From positions 62,001 through 126,000 of the forward strand of contig NW_027488950.1 in NCBI RefSeq assembly GCF_050948215.1: a stretch of DNA of 64,000 nucleotides, read 5' to 3'. This document shows, piece after piece, positions 50,701 through 64,000 of this stretch. The notes below the pieces were generated by a model that saw only the letters and a program-made list of their open reading frames with translations, did not search any database and was not told where the DNA came from. Position 1 is the stretch's first letter, and the number at the start of each line of letters is the position of its first letter. Origin of the DNA: Halictus rubicundus. Its lineage: Eukaryota > Arthropoda > Insecta > Hymenoptera > Halictidae. A program made the translations under genes and the position numbers.

Positions 50701-53700
50701 CCTATCCTCTATCCTATCCTATCCTCTATCCTATCCTATCCTCTATCCTATCCTCTATCCTATCCTCTATCCTATCCTATCCTCTAATCTATCCTATCGT
50801 CTATCCTATCCTCTATCCTATCCTATCCTCTATCCTATCCTATCCTATCCTCTATCGTATCCTATCTTCTATCCTATCCTATTCTCTATCCTATCATATC
50901 CTCTATCCTATAATATCCTCTATCCTATCATATCCTCTATCCTATCCTATCTTCTGTCCCATCCTATCCTCTATCCTATCAAATCCCCTATCCTATCCTC
51001 TATCCTATCCTATCCTCTATCCTATCCTATCTTCTATCCTATCCTCTTTCCTATCCTATCCTCTATCGTATCCTATCCTCTATCCTATCCTATCCTCTAT
51101 CCTATCCTCTATCCTATCCTCTATCCTATCCTATCCTCTAATCTATCCTATCGTCTATCCTATCCTCTATCCTATCCTATCCTCTATCCTATCCTATCCT
51201 CTATCCTATCCTATCCTCTATCCTATCCTATCCTCTATCCTATCCTATCCTCTATCCTATCCTATCCTCTATCCTATCCTCTATCCTATCCTCTATCCTA
51301 TCCTCTATCCTATCCTATCCTCTAATCTATCCTATCGTCTATCCTATCCTCTATCCTATCCTATCCTCTATCCTATCCTATCCTCTATCCTATCCTATCC
51401 TCTATCCTATCCTATCCTATCCTCTATCGTATCCTATCTTCTATCCTATCCTATTCTCTATCCTATCATATCCTCTATCCTATAATATCCTCTATCCTAT
51501 CATATCCTCTATCCTATCCTATCCTCTATCCTATCCTATCCTCTATCCTCTATCCTCTATCCTATCCTATCCTCTATCCTAACCTATTCTCTATCCTATC
51601 CTCTATCCTATCCTCTATCCTATCCTATCCTCTATCCTATCCTATCCTCTATCCTATCCTATCCTCTATCCTATCCTATCCTCTATCCTATCCCATCTTC
51701 TATCCTATCCTATCCTCTATCCTATCAAATCCCCTATCCTATCCTCTGTCCTATCCTATCATCTATCCTATCCTATCCTCTATCCTATCAAATCCCCTAT
51801 CCTATCAAATCCCCTATCCTATCCTCTATCCCATCCTATCCTCTATCCTATCCTATCCTCTATCCTATCCCATCTTCTATCCTATCCTATCCTCTATCCT
51901 ATCCTATCCCCTATCGTATCCTGTTCTCTATCCTATCCAATCCCCTATCCTATCCTCTATCCTATTCTATCGCCTAAGATATCGTATCCTCTATCCTATC
52001 CTATCCTCTATCCTATCCTGTCCTCTATCCTATCCTATCCTCTATCCCATCCTATCCTCTATCCTATCCTATCCTCTATCCTATCCCATCTTCTATCCTA
52101 TCCTATCCTCTATCCTATCAAATCCCCTATCCTATCCTCTGTCCTATCCTATCCTCTATCCTATCAAATCCCCTATCCTATCAAATCCCCTATCCTATCC
52201 TCTATCCTATCCTATCCTCTATCCTATCCTATCCTCTATCCTATCCTCTATCCTATCCTATCCTCTATTATATCCTATCGTCTATCCTATCCTATCCTCT
52301 ATCCTATCATATCCTCTATCCTATAATATCCTCTATCCTATCCTATCCCCTATCCAATGCTCTATCCCATCCTATCCTCTATCCTATCCTATCCTCTATC
52401 CTATCCTCTATCCTCTATCCTATCCTATCCTCTATCCTATCCTATCCTCTATCCTATCCTATCGTCTATCCTATCAAATCCCCTATCCTATCCTCTATCC
52501 TATCCTATCGTCTATCCTATCAAATCCCCTATCCTATCCTGTATCCTATCCTATCATCTATCCTCTATCCTATCCTCTATCCTATCCTATCCTATATCCT
52601 GTCCTATCGTCTATCCTATCCTCTATCCTATCCTGTCGTATATCCTATCCTCTATCCTATCCTATCCTCTATCCCATCCTATCCTCTATCCTATCCTATC
52701 CTCTATCCTATCCCATCTTCTATCCTATCCTATCCTCTATCCTATCCTATCCCCTATCGTATCCTGTTCTCTATCCTATCCAATCCCCTATCCTATCCTC
52801 TATCCTATTCTATCGCCTAAGATATCGTATCCTCTATCCTATCCTATCCTCTATCCTATCCTGTCCTCTATCCTATCCTATCCTCTATCCTATCCTCAAT
52901 CCTATCCTTTCCTGTATCCTATCCAATCCTCTATCCTATCCTATCCTCTATCCTATCCTGTCCTCTATCCTATCCTATCGTCTATCCTATCCTCTATCCT
53001 GTCCTATCCTGTATCCTATCCAATGCTCTATCCTATCCTATCATCTATCCTCTATCCTATCCAATCCTCTATCCTATCCTATCCTCTATCCTATCCTATC
53101 CTCTATCCTATAATATCTACTATCCTATCCTATCCTCTATCCTATCCTATCCTCTATCCTATCCTAGCATCTATCCTATCCTATCCTCTATCCTATCCTA
53201 TCGTCTATCCTATCCTCTATCCTATCCTATCCTCTATCCTATCCTATCGTCTATCCTATCCTCTATCCTATCCTATCCTCTATCCTATCCTATCGTCTAT
53301 CCTATCCTCTATCCTATCCTATCCTCTATCCTATCCTATCCTCTATCATATCCTATCCTCTATCCTATCCTATCATCTATCCTCAATCCTATCCTTTCCT
53401 GTATCCTATCCAATCCTCTATCCTATCCTATCCTCTATCCTATCCTGTCCTCTATCCTATGCTATCCTCTATCCTATCCTCAATCCTAACCTATTCTCTA
53501 TCCTATCCTCTATCCTATCCTATCCTCTATCCTATCCTATCGTCTATCCTATCCTCTTTCCTATCCTATCCTCTATCCTATCAAATCCCCTATCCTATCC
53601 TCTATCGTATCCTATCATCTATCATCAATCCTATCCTTTCCTGTATCCTATCCAATCGTCTATCCTATCCTATCCTCTATCCTATCCTATCCTATCCTCT

Positions 53701-54058
53701 ATCCTATCCTCTATCCTATCCTATCCTCTATCCTATCCTATCCTCTATCCTATCCTATCCCCTATCCTATCCTATCGTCTATCCTATCCTCTATCCTATC
53801 CTATCCTCTATTCTATCCTATCCTATCCTCTATCCTATCCTATCCTCTATCCTATCCTATCCTCTATCATATCCTATCATCTATCCTCTATCGTATCCTA
53901 TCCTCTATCCTATCCTATCGTCTATCCTATCCTCTATACTATCCTATCCTCTATCCGATCCTATCCTCTATCCTATCCTATCTTCTATCCTATCCTATCC
54001 TCTATCCTATCAAATCCCCTACCCTATCCTCTATCCTATCCTATCCTGTATCCTATCC
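47738..54058 (+). repeat. 6321-bp tandem duplication, unit A
   Basis: All landmarks recur exactly 6321 bp downstream: 48282/54603, 49006/55327, 50568/56889, 52357/58678 and 53459/59780. Homology begins at 47728 (47727 C versus 54048 G) and ends at 54058 (54059 T versus 60380 A), so the crossover lies within 11 bp of shared satellite. In the stretches I compared side by side I found no difference between the units. Confidence 0.88.
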
Positions 54059-57000
54059 TATCTTCTATCCTATCCTATCCTCTATCCTATCATATCCTCT
54101 ATCCTATAATATCCTCTATCCTATCATATCCTCTATCCTATCCTATCTTCTGTCCTATCCTATCCTCTATCCTATCAAATCCCCTATCCTATCCTCTATC
54201 CTATCCTATCCTCTATCCTATCCTATCGTCTATCCTATCATCTTTCCTATCCTATCCTCTATCCTATCAAATCCCCTATCCTATCCTCTATCCTATCAAA
54301 TCCCCTATCCTATCTTCTATCCTATCCTATCCTCTATCCTATCATATCCTCTATCCTATAATATCCTCTATCCTATCCTATCCTCTATCCTATCCTATCT
54401 TCTGTCCTATCCTATCCTCTATCCTATCAAATCCCCTATCCTATCCTCTATCCTATCCTATACTCTATCCTATCCTATCGTCTATCCTATCCTCTATCCT
54501 ATCCTATCCTCTATCCTATCCTATCGTCTATCCTATCCTATCCTCTATCCTATCATATCCTCTATCCTATAATATCCTCTATCCTATCCTATCCCCTATC
54601 CAATGATCTATCCCATCCTATCCTCTATCCTATCCTATCCTATCCTCTATCCTATTATATCCTCTATCCTATCCTATCCTCTATCCTATCCTATCCTCTA
54701 TCCTCTATCCTCTATCCTCTATCCTATCCTATCCTCTATCCTAACCTATTCTCTATCCTATCCTCTATCCTATCCTCTATCCTATCCTATCCTCTATCCT
54801 ATCCTATCCTCTATCCTATCCTATCCTCTATCCTATCCTATCCTCTATCCTATCCTATCCTCTATCCTATCCTATCCTCTATCCTATCCTATCCTCTATC
54901 CTATCCTATCCTCTATCCTATCCTATCCTCTATCCTATCCTATCCTCTATCCTATCCTATCCTCTATCCTATCCTATCCTCTATCCTATCCTATCGTCTA
55001 TCCTATCCTCTATGGTATCCTGTCGTCTATCCTATCCTCTATCCTATCCTATCCTCTATCCTATCCTATCCTCTATCCTATCCTATCCTCTATCCTAACC
55101 TATTCTCTATCCTATCCTGTATCCTATCCTCTACCCTATCCTATCCTCTATCCTATCCTATCCTCTATCCTATCCTATCCTCTATCCTATCCTGTCGTCT
55201 ATCCTATCCTGTATCCTATCCTATCCTCTATCCTATCCTATCGTCTATCCTATCCTATCCTCTATCCTATCCTATCCTCTATCCTATCCTCTATCCTATC
55301 CTATCCTCTATCCTATCCTATCGTCTATGATATCCTATCCACTATCCTTTCCTATCCTCTATCCTATCCTATCCTCTATCCTATCCTATCCTCTATCCTA
55401 TCCTCTATCCTATCCTCTATCCTATCCTATCGTCTATGATATCCTATCCACTATCCTTTCCTATCCTCTATCCTATCCTATCCTCTATCCTATCCTATCC
55501 TCTATCCTATCCTCTATCCTATCCTCTATCCTATCCTATCCTCTAATCTATCCTATCGTCTATCCTATCCTCTATCCTATCCTATCCTCTATCCTATCCT
55601 ATCCTCTATCCTATCCTATCCTATCCTCTATCGTATCCTATCTTCTATCCTATCCTATTCTCTATCCTATCATATCCTCTATCCTATAATATCCTCTATC
55701 CTATCATATCCTCTATCCTATCCTATCTTCTGTCCCATCCTATCCTCTATCCTATCAAATCCCCTATCCTATCCTCTATCCTATCCTATCCTCTATCCTA
55801 TCCTATCTTCTATCCTATCCTCTTTCCTATCCTATCCTCTATCATATCAAATCCCCTATCCTATCCTCTATCCTATCCTATCATCTATCCTCTATCCTAT
55901 CCTCTATCCTATCCTATCCTCTATCCTATCCTATCGTCTATCCTATCCTCTATCCTATCCTATCCTCTATCCTATCCTATCCTCTATCCTATCCTATCCT
56001 CTATCCTATCCTCTATCCTATCCTCTATCCTATCCTCTATCCTATCCTCTATCCTATCCTATCCTCTAATCTATCCTATCGTCTATCCTATCCTCTATCC
56101 TATCCTATCCTCTATCCTATCCTATCCTCTATCCTATCCTATCCTCTATCCTCTATCCTCTATCCTCTATCCTATCCTATCCTCTATCCTAACCTATTCT
56201 CTATCCTATCCTCTATCCTATCCTCTATCCTATCCTATCCTCTATCCTATCCTATCCTCTATCCTATCCTATCCTCTATCCTATCCTGTCGTCTATCCTA
56301 TCCTCTATCCTATCCTATCCTCTATCCTATCCTATCCTCTATCCTATCCTATCCTCTATCCTATCCTATCCTCTATCCTATCCTATCCTCTATCCTATCC
56401 TATCCTCTATCCTATCCTATCCTCTATCCTATCCTATCCTCTATCCTATCCTATCCTCTATCCTATCCTATCCTCTATCCTATCCTATCCTCTATCCTAT
56501 CCTATCCTCTATCCTATCCTATCCTCTATCCTATCCTATCCTCTATCCTATCCTATCGTCTATCCTATCCTCTATGGTATCCTGTCGTCTATCCTATCCT
56601 CTATCCTATCCTATCCTCTATCCTATCCTATCCTCTATCCTATCCTATCCTCTATCCTAACCTATTCTCTATCCTATCCTGTATCCTATCCTCTACCCTA
56701 TCCTATCCTCTATCCTATCCTATCCTCTATCCTATCCTATCCTCTATCCTATCCTGTCGTCTATCCTATCCTGTATCCTATCCTATCCTCTATCCTATCC
56801 TATCGTCTATCCTATCCTATCCTCTATCCTATCCTATCCTCTATCCTATCCTCTATCCTATCCTATCCTCTATCCTATCCTATCGTCTATGATATCCTAT
56901 CCACTATCCTTTCCTATCCTCTATCCTATCCTATCCTCTATCCTATCCTATCCTCTATCCTATCCTCTATCCTATCCTCTATCCTATCCTATCGTCTATG

Positions 57001-60000
57001 ATATCCTATCCACTATCCTTTCCTATCCTCTATCCTATCCTATCCTCTATCCTATCCTATCCTCTATCCTATCCTCTATCCTATCCTCTATCCTATCCTA
57101 TCCTCTAATCTATCCTATCGTCTATCCTATCCTCTATCCTATCCTATCCTCTATCCTATCCTATCCTATCCTCTATCGTATCCTATCTTCTATCCTATCC
57201 TATTCTCTATCCTATCATATCCTCTATCCTATAATATCCTCTATCCTATCATATCCTCTATCCTATCCTATCTTCTGTCCCATCCTATCCTCTATCCTAT
57301 CAAATCCCCTATCCTATCCTCTATCCTATCCTATCCTCTATCCTATCCTATCTTCTATCCTATCCTCTTTCCTATCCTATCCTCTATCGTATCCTATCCT
57401 CTATCCTATCCTATCCTCTATCCTATCCTCTATCCTATCCTCTATCCTATCCTATCCTCTAATCTATCCTATCGTCTATCCTATCCTCTATCCTATCCTA
57501 TCCTCTATCCTATCCTATCCTCTATCCTATCCTATCCTCTATCCTATCCTATCCTCTATCCTATCCTATCCTCTATCCTATCCTATCCTCTATCCTATCC
57601 TCTATCCTATCCTCTATCCTATCCTCTATCCTATCCTATCCTCTAATCTATCCTATCGTCTATCCTATCCTCTATCCTATCCTATCCTCTATCCTATCCT
57701 ATCCTCTATCCTATCCTATCCTCTATCCTATCCTATCCTATCCTCTATCGTATCCTATCTTCTATCCTATCCTATTCTCTATCCTATCATATCCTCTATC
57801 CTATAATATCCTCTATCCTATCATATCCTCTATCCTATCCTATCCTCTATCCTATCCTATCCTCTATCCTCTATCCTCTATCCTATCCTATCCTCTATCC
57901 TAACCTATTCTCTATCCTATCCTCTATCCTATCCTCTATCCTATCCTATCCTCTATCCTATCCTATCCTCTATCCTATCCTATCCTCTATCCTATCCTAT
58001 CCTCTATCCTATCCCATCTTCTATCCTATCCTATCCTCTATCCTATCAAATCCCCTATCCTATCCTCTGTCCTATCCTATCATCTATCCTATCCTATCCT
58101 CTATCCTATCAAATCCCCTATCCTATCAAATCCCCTATCCTATCCTCTATCCCATCCTATCCTCTATCCTATCCTATCCTCTATCCTATCCCATCTTCTA
58201 TCCTATCCTATCCTCTATCCTATCCTATCCCCTATCGTATCCTGTTCTCTATCCTATCCAATCCCCTATCCTATCCTCTATCCTATTCTATCGCCTAAGA
58301 TATCGTATCCTCTATCCTATCCTATCCTCTATCCTATCCTGTCCTCTATCCTATCCTATCCTCTATCCCATCCTATCCTCTATCCTATCCTATCCTCTAT
58401 CCTATCCCATCTTCTATCCTATCCTATCCTCTATCCTATCAAATCCCCTATCCTATCCTCTGTCCTATCCTATCCTCTATCCTATCAAATCCCCTATCCT
58501 ATCAAATCCCCTATCCTATCCTCTATCCTATCCTATCCTCTATCCTATCCTATCCTCTATCCTATCCTCTATCCTATCCTATCCTCTATTATATCCTATC
58601 GTCTATCCTATCCTATCCTCTATCCTATCATATCCTCTATCCTATAATATCCTCTATCCTATCCTATCCCCTATCCAATGCTCTATCCCATCCTATCCTC
58701 TATCCTATCCTATCCTCTATCCTATCCTCTATCCTCTATCCTATCCTATCCTCTATCCTATCCTATCCTCTATCCTATCCTATCGTCTATCCTATCAAAT
58801 CCCCTATCCTATCCTCTATCCTATCCTATCGTCTATCCTATCAAATCCCCTATCCTATCCTGTATCCTATCCTATCATCTATCCTCTATCCTATCCTCTA
58901 TCCTATCCTATCCTATATCCTGTCCTATCGTCTATCCTATCCTCTATCCTATCCTGTCGTATATCCTATCCTCTATCCTATCCTATCCTCTATCCCATCC
59001 TATCCTCTATCCTATCCTATCCTCTATCCTATCCCATCTTCTATCCTATCCTATCCTCTATCCTATCCTATCCCCTATCGTATCCTGTTCTCTATCCTAT
59101 CCAATCCCCTATCCTATCCTCTATCCTATTCTATCGCCTAAGATATCGTATCCTCTATCCTATCCTATCCTCTATCCTATCCTGTCCTCTATCCTATCCT
59201 ATCCTCTATCCTATCCTCAATCCTATCCTTTCCTGTATCCTATCCAATCCTCTATCCTATCCTATCCTCTATCCTATCCTGTCCTCTATCCTATCCTATC
59301 GTCTATCCTATCCTCTATCCTGTCCTATCCTGTATCCTATCCAATGCTCTATCCTATCCTATCATCTATCCTCTATCCTATCCAATCCTCTATCCTATCC
59401 TATCCTCTATCCTATCCTATCCTCTATCCTATAATATCTACTATCCTATCCTATCCTCTATCCTATCCTATCCTCTATCCTATCCTAGCATCTATCCTAT
59501 CCTATCCTCTATCCTATCCTATCGTCTATCCTATCCTCTATCCTATCCTATCCTCTATCCTATCCTATCGTCTATCCTATCCTCTATCCTATCCTATCCT
59601 CTATCCTATCCTATCGTCTATCCTATCCTCTATCCTATCCTATCCTCTATCCTATCCTATCCTCTATCATATCCTATCCTCTATCCTATCCTATCATCTA
59701 TCCTCAATCCTATCCTTTCCTGTATCCTATCCAATCCTCTATCCTATCCTATCCTCTATCCTATCCTGTCCTCTATCCTATGCTATCCTCTATCCTATCC
59801 TCAATCCTAACCTATTCTCTATCCTATCCTCTATCCTATCCTATCCTCTATCCTATCCTATCGTCTATCCTATCCTCTTTCCTATCCTATCCTCTATCCT
59901 ATCAAATCCCCTATCCTATCCTCTATCGTATCCTATCATCTATCATCAATCCTATCCTTTCCTGTATCCTATCCAATCGTCTATCCTATCCTATCCTCTA

Positions 60001-60379
60001 TCCTATCCTATCCTATCCTCTATCCTATCCTCTATCCTATCCTATCCTCTATCCTATCCTATCCTCTATCCTATCCTATCCCCTATCCTATCCTATCGTC
60101 TATCCTATCCTCTATCCTATCCTATCCTCTATTCTATCCTATCCTATCCTCTATCCTATCCTATCCTCTATCCTATCCTATCCTCTATCATATCCTATCA
60201 TCTATCCTCTATCGTATCCTATCCTCTATCCTATCCTATCGTCTATCCTATCCTCTATACTATCCTATCCTCTATCCGATCCTATCCTCTATCCTATCCT
60301 ATCTTCTATCCTATCCTATCCTCTATCCTATCAAATCCCCTACCCTATCCTCTATCCTATCCTATCCTGTATCCTATCC
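54059..60379 (+). repeat. 6321-bp tandem duplication, unit B
   Basis: Second copy of 47738-54058. It carries the same two 77-bp signatures (58229 and 59072) and the same rare strings, such as CTATGATATCC, CTATGGTATCC and TATATCCTGTCC, in the same order. After 60379 the sequence switches to a segment with CCAATCC and CTGTACTATCC, related to the 201-bp repeat near 6 kb. Confidence 0.88.
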
Positions 60380-63300
60380 AATCCTCTATCCTATCCTATC
60401 ATCTATCCTCTATCCTATCCATTCCTCTATCCTAGCCTATCCTCTATCCTATCATATCCTCTATCCTATAATATCCTCTATCCTATCCTATCCTCTATCC
60501 AATCCTCTATCCTATTCTATCCTCTATTCTATCCTGTACTGTATCCTATCAAATCCCCTATCCTATCCTCTGTACTATCCTATCCTCTATCCTATCCTAT
60601 CGTCTATCCTATCGTCTATCCTATCCTATCCTCTATCCTATCCTATCGTCTATCCTATCCTCTATCCTATCCTATCCTCTATCCTATCCTATCCCCTATC
60701 GTATCCTGTTCTCTATCCTATCCAATCCCCTATCCTATCCTCTATCCTATTCTATCGCCTAAGATATCGTATCCTCTATCCTATCCTGTCCTCTATCCTA
60801 TCCTATCCTCTATCCTATCCTATCCTCTATCCTATCCTCAATCCTATCCTTTCCTGTATCCTATCTAATCCTCTATCCTATCCTATCCTCTATCCTATCC
60901 TGTCCTCTATCCTATCCTATCGTCTATCCTATCCTCTATCCTATCCTATCCTGTATCCTATCCAATGCTCTATCCTATCCTATCATCTATCCTCTATCCT
61001 ATCCAATCCTCTCTCCTATCCTATCCTCTATCCTATCCTATCCTCTATCCTATAATATCTACTATCCTATCCTATCCTCTATCCTATCCTATCCTCTATC
61101 CTATCCTAGCATCTATCCTATCCTATCCTCTATCCTATAATATCTACTATCCTATCCTATCCTCTATCCTATCCTATCCTCTATCCTATCCTATCGTCTA
61201 TCCTATCCTCTATCCTATCCTATCCTCTATCCTATCCTATCCTCTATCCTATCCTATCGTCTATCCTCTCCTAGCCTCTATCCTATCCTATCCTCTATAG
61301 TATCCTATCCTCTATCCTATCCTATCCTATCTTCTATCCTACCCTATCCTATCCTCTATCCTAACCTATTCTCTATCCTATCCTCTATCCTATCCTCTAT
61401 CCTATCCTCTATCCTATCCTATCCTCTATCCTATCCTATCCTCTATCCCATCCTATCCTCTATCCTATCCTATCCTCTATCCTATCCCATCTTCTATCCT
61501 ATCCTATCCTCTATCCTATCAAATCCCCTATCCTATCCTCTGTCCTATCCTATCCTCTATCCTATCAAATCCCCTATCCTATCAAATCCCCTATCCTATC
61601 CTCTATCCTATCCTATCCTCTATCCTATCCTATCCTCTATCCTATCCTCTATCCTATCCTATCCTCTATTATATCCTATCGTCTATCCTATCCTATCCTC
61701 TATCCTATCATATCCTCTATCCTATAATATCCTCTATCCTATCCTATCCCCTATCCAATGCTCTATCCCATCCTATCCTCTATCCTATCCTATCCTCTAT
61801 CCTATCCTCTATCCTCTATCCTATCCTATCCTCTATCCTATCCTATCGTCTATCCTATCAAATCCCCTATCCTATCCTCTATCCTATCCTATCATCTATC
61901 CTCTATCCTATCCTCTATCCTATCCTATCCTATATCCTGTCCTATCGTCTATCCTATCCTCTATCCTATCCTGTCGTATATCCTATCCTCTATCCTATCC
62001 TATCCTCTATCCCATCCTATCCTCTATCCTATCCTATCCTCTATCCTATCCCATCTTCTATCCTATCCTATCCTCTATCCTATCAAATCCCCTATCCTAT
62101 CCTCTGTCCTATCCTATCATCTATCCTATCCTATCCTCTATCCTATCAAATCCCCTATCCTATCAAATCCCCTATCCTATCCTCTATCCTATCCTATCCT
62201 CTATCCTATCCTATCCTCTATCCTATCCTATCCTCTATCCTATCCTATCCTCTATCCTATCCTATCCTCTATCCTATCCTATCCTCTATCCTATCCTATC
62301 CTCTATCCTATCCTATCTTCTATCCTATCCTATCCTCTATCCTATCCTATCCTCTATCCTATCCTATCCTCTATCCTATCCTATCCTCTATAGTCTATCC
62401 TATCCTATCCTCTATCCTAACCTATTCTCTATCCTATCCTCTATCCTATCCTCTATCCTATCCTATCCTCTATCCTATCCTATCCTCTATCCTATCCTAT
62501 CCTCTATCCTATCCTGTCGTCTATCCTATCCTCTATCCTATCCTATCCTCTATCCTATCCTATCCTATCCTATAATATCCTCTATCCTATCCTATCCTCT
62601 ATCCTATCCCATCTTCTATCCTATCCTATCCTCTATCCTATCAAATCCCCTATCCTATCCTCTGTCCTATCCTATCCTCTATCCTATCCTATCTTCTATC
62701 CTATCAAATCCCCTACCCTATCAAATCCCCTATCCTATCCTCTATCCTATCCTATCCTCTATCCTATCCTATCGTCTATCCTATCCTCTATCCTATCCTA
62801 TGCTCTATCCTATCCTATCCCCTAACATATCCTATCCTCTATCCTATCCTATTCTCTATCCTATCCTATCCTCTATCATATCCTCTATCCTATCCTCTAT
62901 CCTATCCTCTATCCTATCCTCTATCCTATTCTATCCTCTATTCTATCCTATCGTCTATCCTATCCTCTATCCTATCCTATCCTATCGTCTATCCTATCCT
63001 CTATCCTATCCTATCCTCTATCCTATCCTATCCTCTATCCTATCCTATCCTCTATCCTATCCTATCCTATCCCCTATCCTATCCTATCTTCTATCCTATC
63101 CTATCCTCTATCCTATCATATCCTCTATCCTATAATATCCTCTATCCTATCCTATCCTCTATCCAATCCTCTATCCTATCCTCTATCCTATCCTATCTTC
63201 TGTCCTATCCTATCCTCTATCCTATCAAATCCCCTATCCTATCCTCTATCCTATCCTATACTCTATCCTATCCTATCGTCTATCCTATCCTCTTTCCTAT

Positions 63301-64000
63301 CCTATCCTCTATCCTATCAAATCCCCTATCCTATCCTCTATCCTATCCTATCATCTATCCTCTATCCTATCCTCTATCCTATCCTATCCTCTGTCCTATC
63401 CTATCGTCTATCCTATCCTCTTTCCTATCCTATCCTCTATCCTATCAAATCCCCTATCCTATCCTCTATCCTATCCTATCATCTATCCTCTATCCTATCC
63501 TCTATCCTATCCTATCCTCTATCCCATCCTATCCTCTATCGTATCCTATCCTCTATCCTATCAAATCCCCTATCCTATCCTCTGTCCTATCCTATCCTCT
63601 ATCCTATCCTATCCTCTATCCTATCAAATCCCCTATCCTATCCTCTATCATCTATCCTATCCTATCCTCTATCCTATCCTATCCTCTATCCTATCCTATC
63701 CTGTATCCTATCCTATCCTCTATCCTAACCTATTCTCTATCCTATCCTCTATCCTATCCTCTATCCTATCCTATCATCTATCCTATCCTATCCTCTATCC
63801 CATCCTATCCTCTATCCTATCCTATCCTCTATCCTATCCCATCTTCTATCCTATCCTATCCTCTATCCTATCAAATCCCCTATCCTATCCTCTGTCCTAT
63901 CCTATCCTCTATCCTATCAAATCCCCTATCCTATCAAATCCCCTATCCTATCCTCTATCCTATCCTATCCTCTATCCTATCCTATCCTCTATCCTATCCT
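60380..64000 (+). repeat. Mixed satellite segment at the right edge
   Basis: This is a mosaic of units seen elsewhere. 60.4-60.65 kb resembles the 201-bp repeat of 5.8-6.4 kb, including CTGTACTATCC. 60693-60769 is the last 77-bp signature. 60.85-61.35 kb resembles 8.25-8.75 kb. About 61.4-62.1 kb resembles 58.35-58.98 kb (landmarks 61758 and 58678, 3080 bp apart). 62.8-63.4 kb resembles the 4.34-kb and 34.7-kb units. The order of these pieces is unlike any other stretch in the window. Confidence 0.65.

Larger units (their letters stand above)
38115..64000 (+). repeat. Right satellite block, (TATCC)nTC monomers
   Basis: 25.9 kb of satellite with the same monomer grammar and orientation as the left block, continuing past the right window edge. 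It contains the 3.3-kb and 6.3-kb duplications listed separately. Between 45.1 and 47.7 kb the units starting at landmark 45457 and 47060 (CTATGCTC then CCCCTATCATATCC) are further, shorter relatives of those at 40414 and 43749. I see no gene, RNA gene or non-satellite insertion. Confidence 0.97.

Noticed and set aside
1..64000. GATA (Bkm-type) repeat
   Set aside because: The - strand unit is GGATA with a GA spacer, period 5 and 17, not the 4-bp GATA repeat.

Overview
The window is almost entirely one giant satellite DNA array from a eukaryote, most likely an insect. About 57 kb of the 64 kb is built from the pentamer TATCC with a TC spacer, in monomers of the form (TATCC)nTC. The commonest monomer is 17 bp (n=3); 12 bp (n=2) and 7 bp (n=1) forms are mixed in. 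The array runs off both window ends, keeps one orientation throughout, and has almost no G on the + strand. An insect source is inferred from the copia-type element, whose primer-binding site matches the arrangement known from Drosophila copia, and from the pentamer being one base away from the insect telomere repeat (TTAGG, C-strand CCTAA). A hymenopteran is possible, but nothing here proves it.

Layout. 1-28736: satellite, with a 0.87-kb higher-order repeat (706-3336), a large tandem duplication (2266-9654 and 9655-17710), a 1.6-kb higher-order family (about 18.6-26.6 kb) and a 0.97-kb tandem duplication (about 26.56-28.53 kb). 28737-33370: a complete Ty1/copia LTR retrotransposon on the + strand, with 209-bp LTRs, a gag-pol frame broken once by an in-frame TAA inside reverse transcriptase, and a 5-bp target duplication made of one satellite pentamer. 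33371-36186: satellite. 36187-38098: a 1912-bp non-satellite insert with an oligo(dT) left end and a 16-bp target duplication, so a poly(A)-tailed retroposon lying on the - strand with no recognisable protein. 38099-64000: satellite, with a 3.3-kb tandem duplication (about 38.4-45.1 kb), a 6321-bp tandem duplication (47738-54058 and 54059-60379) and a final mixed segment.

The only genuine protein-coding sequence I can support is the copia gag-pol. The many long open frames on the + strand of the satellite exist because the consensus monomers have no stop codon in any + frame. They translate to a monotonous Tyr-Pro-Ile-Leu-Ser polymer and are not annotated as genes.

The interest lies in the satellite. 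It is telomere-like in sequence but arranged like a centromeric or heterochromatic array, with a small set of monomer variants ordered into multi-level higher-order repeats. Several duplications look very recent. Intact homologues of both retroelement target sites survive elsewhere in the window, which fixes the insertion boundaries.
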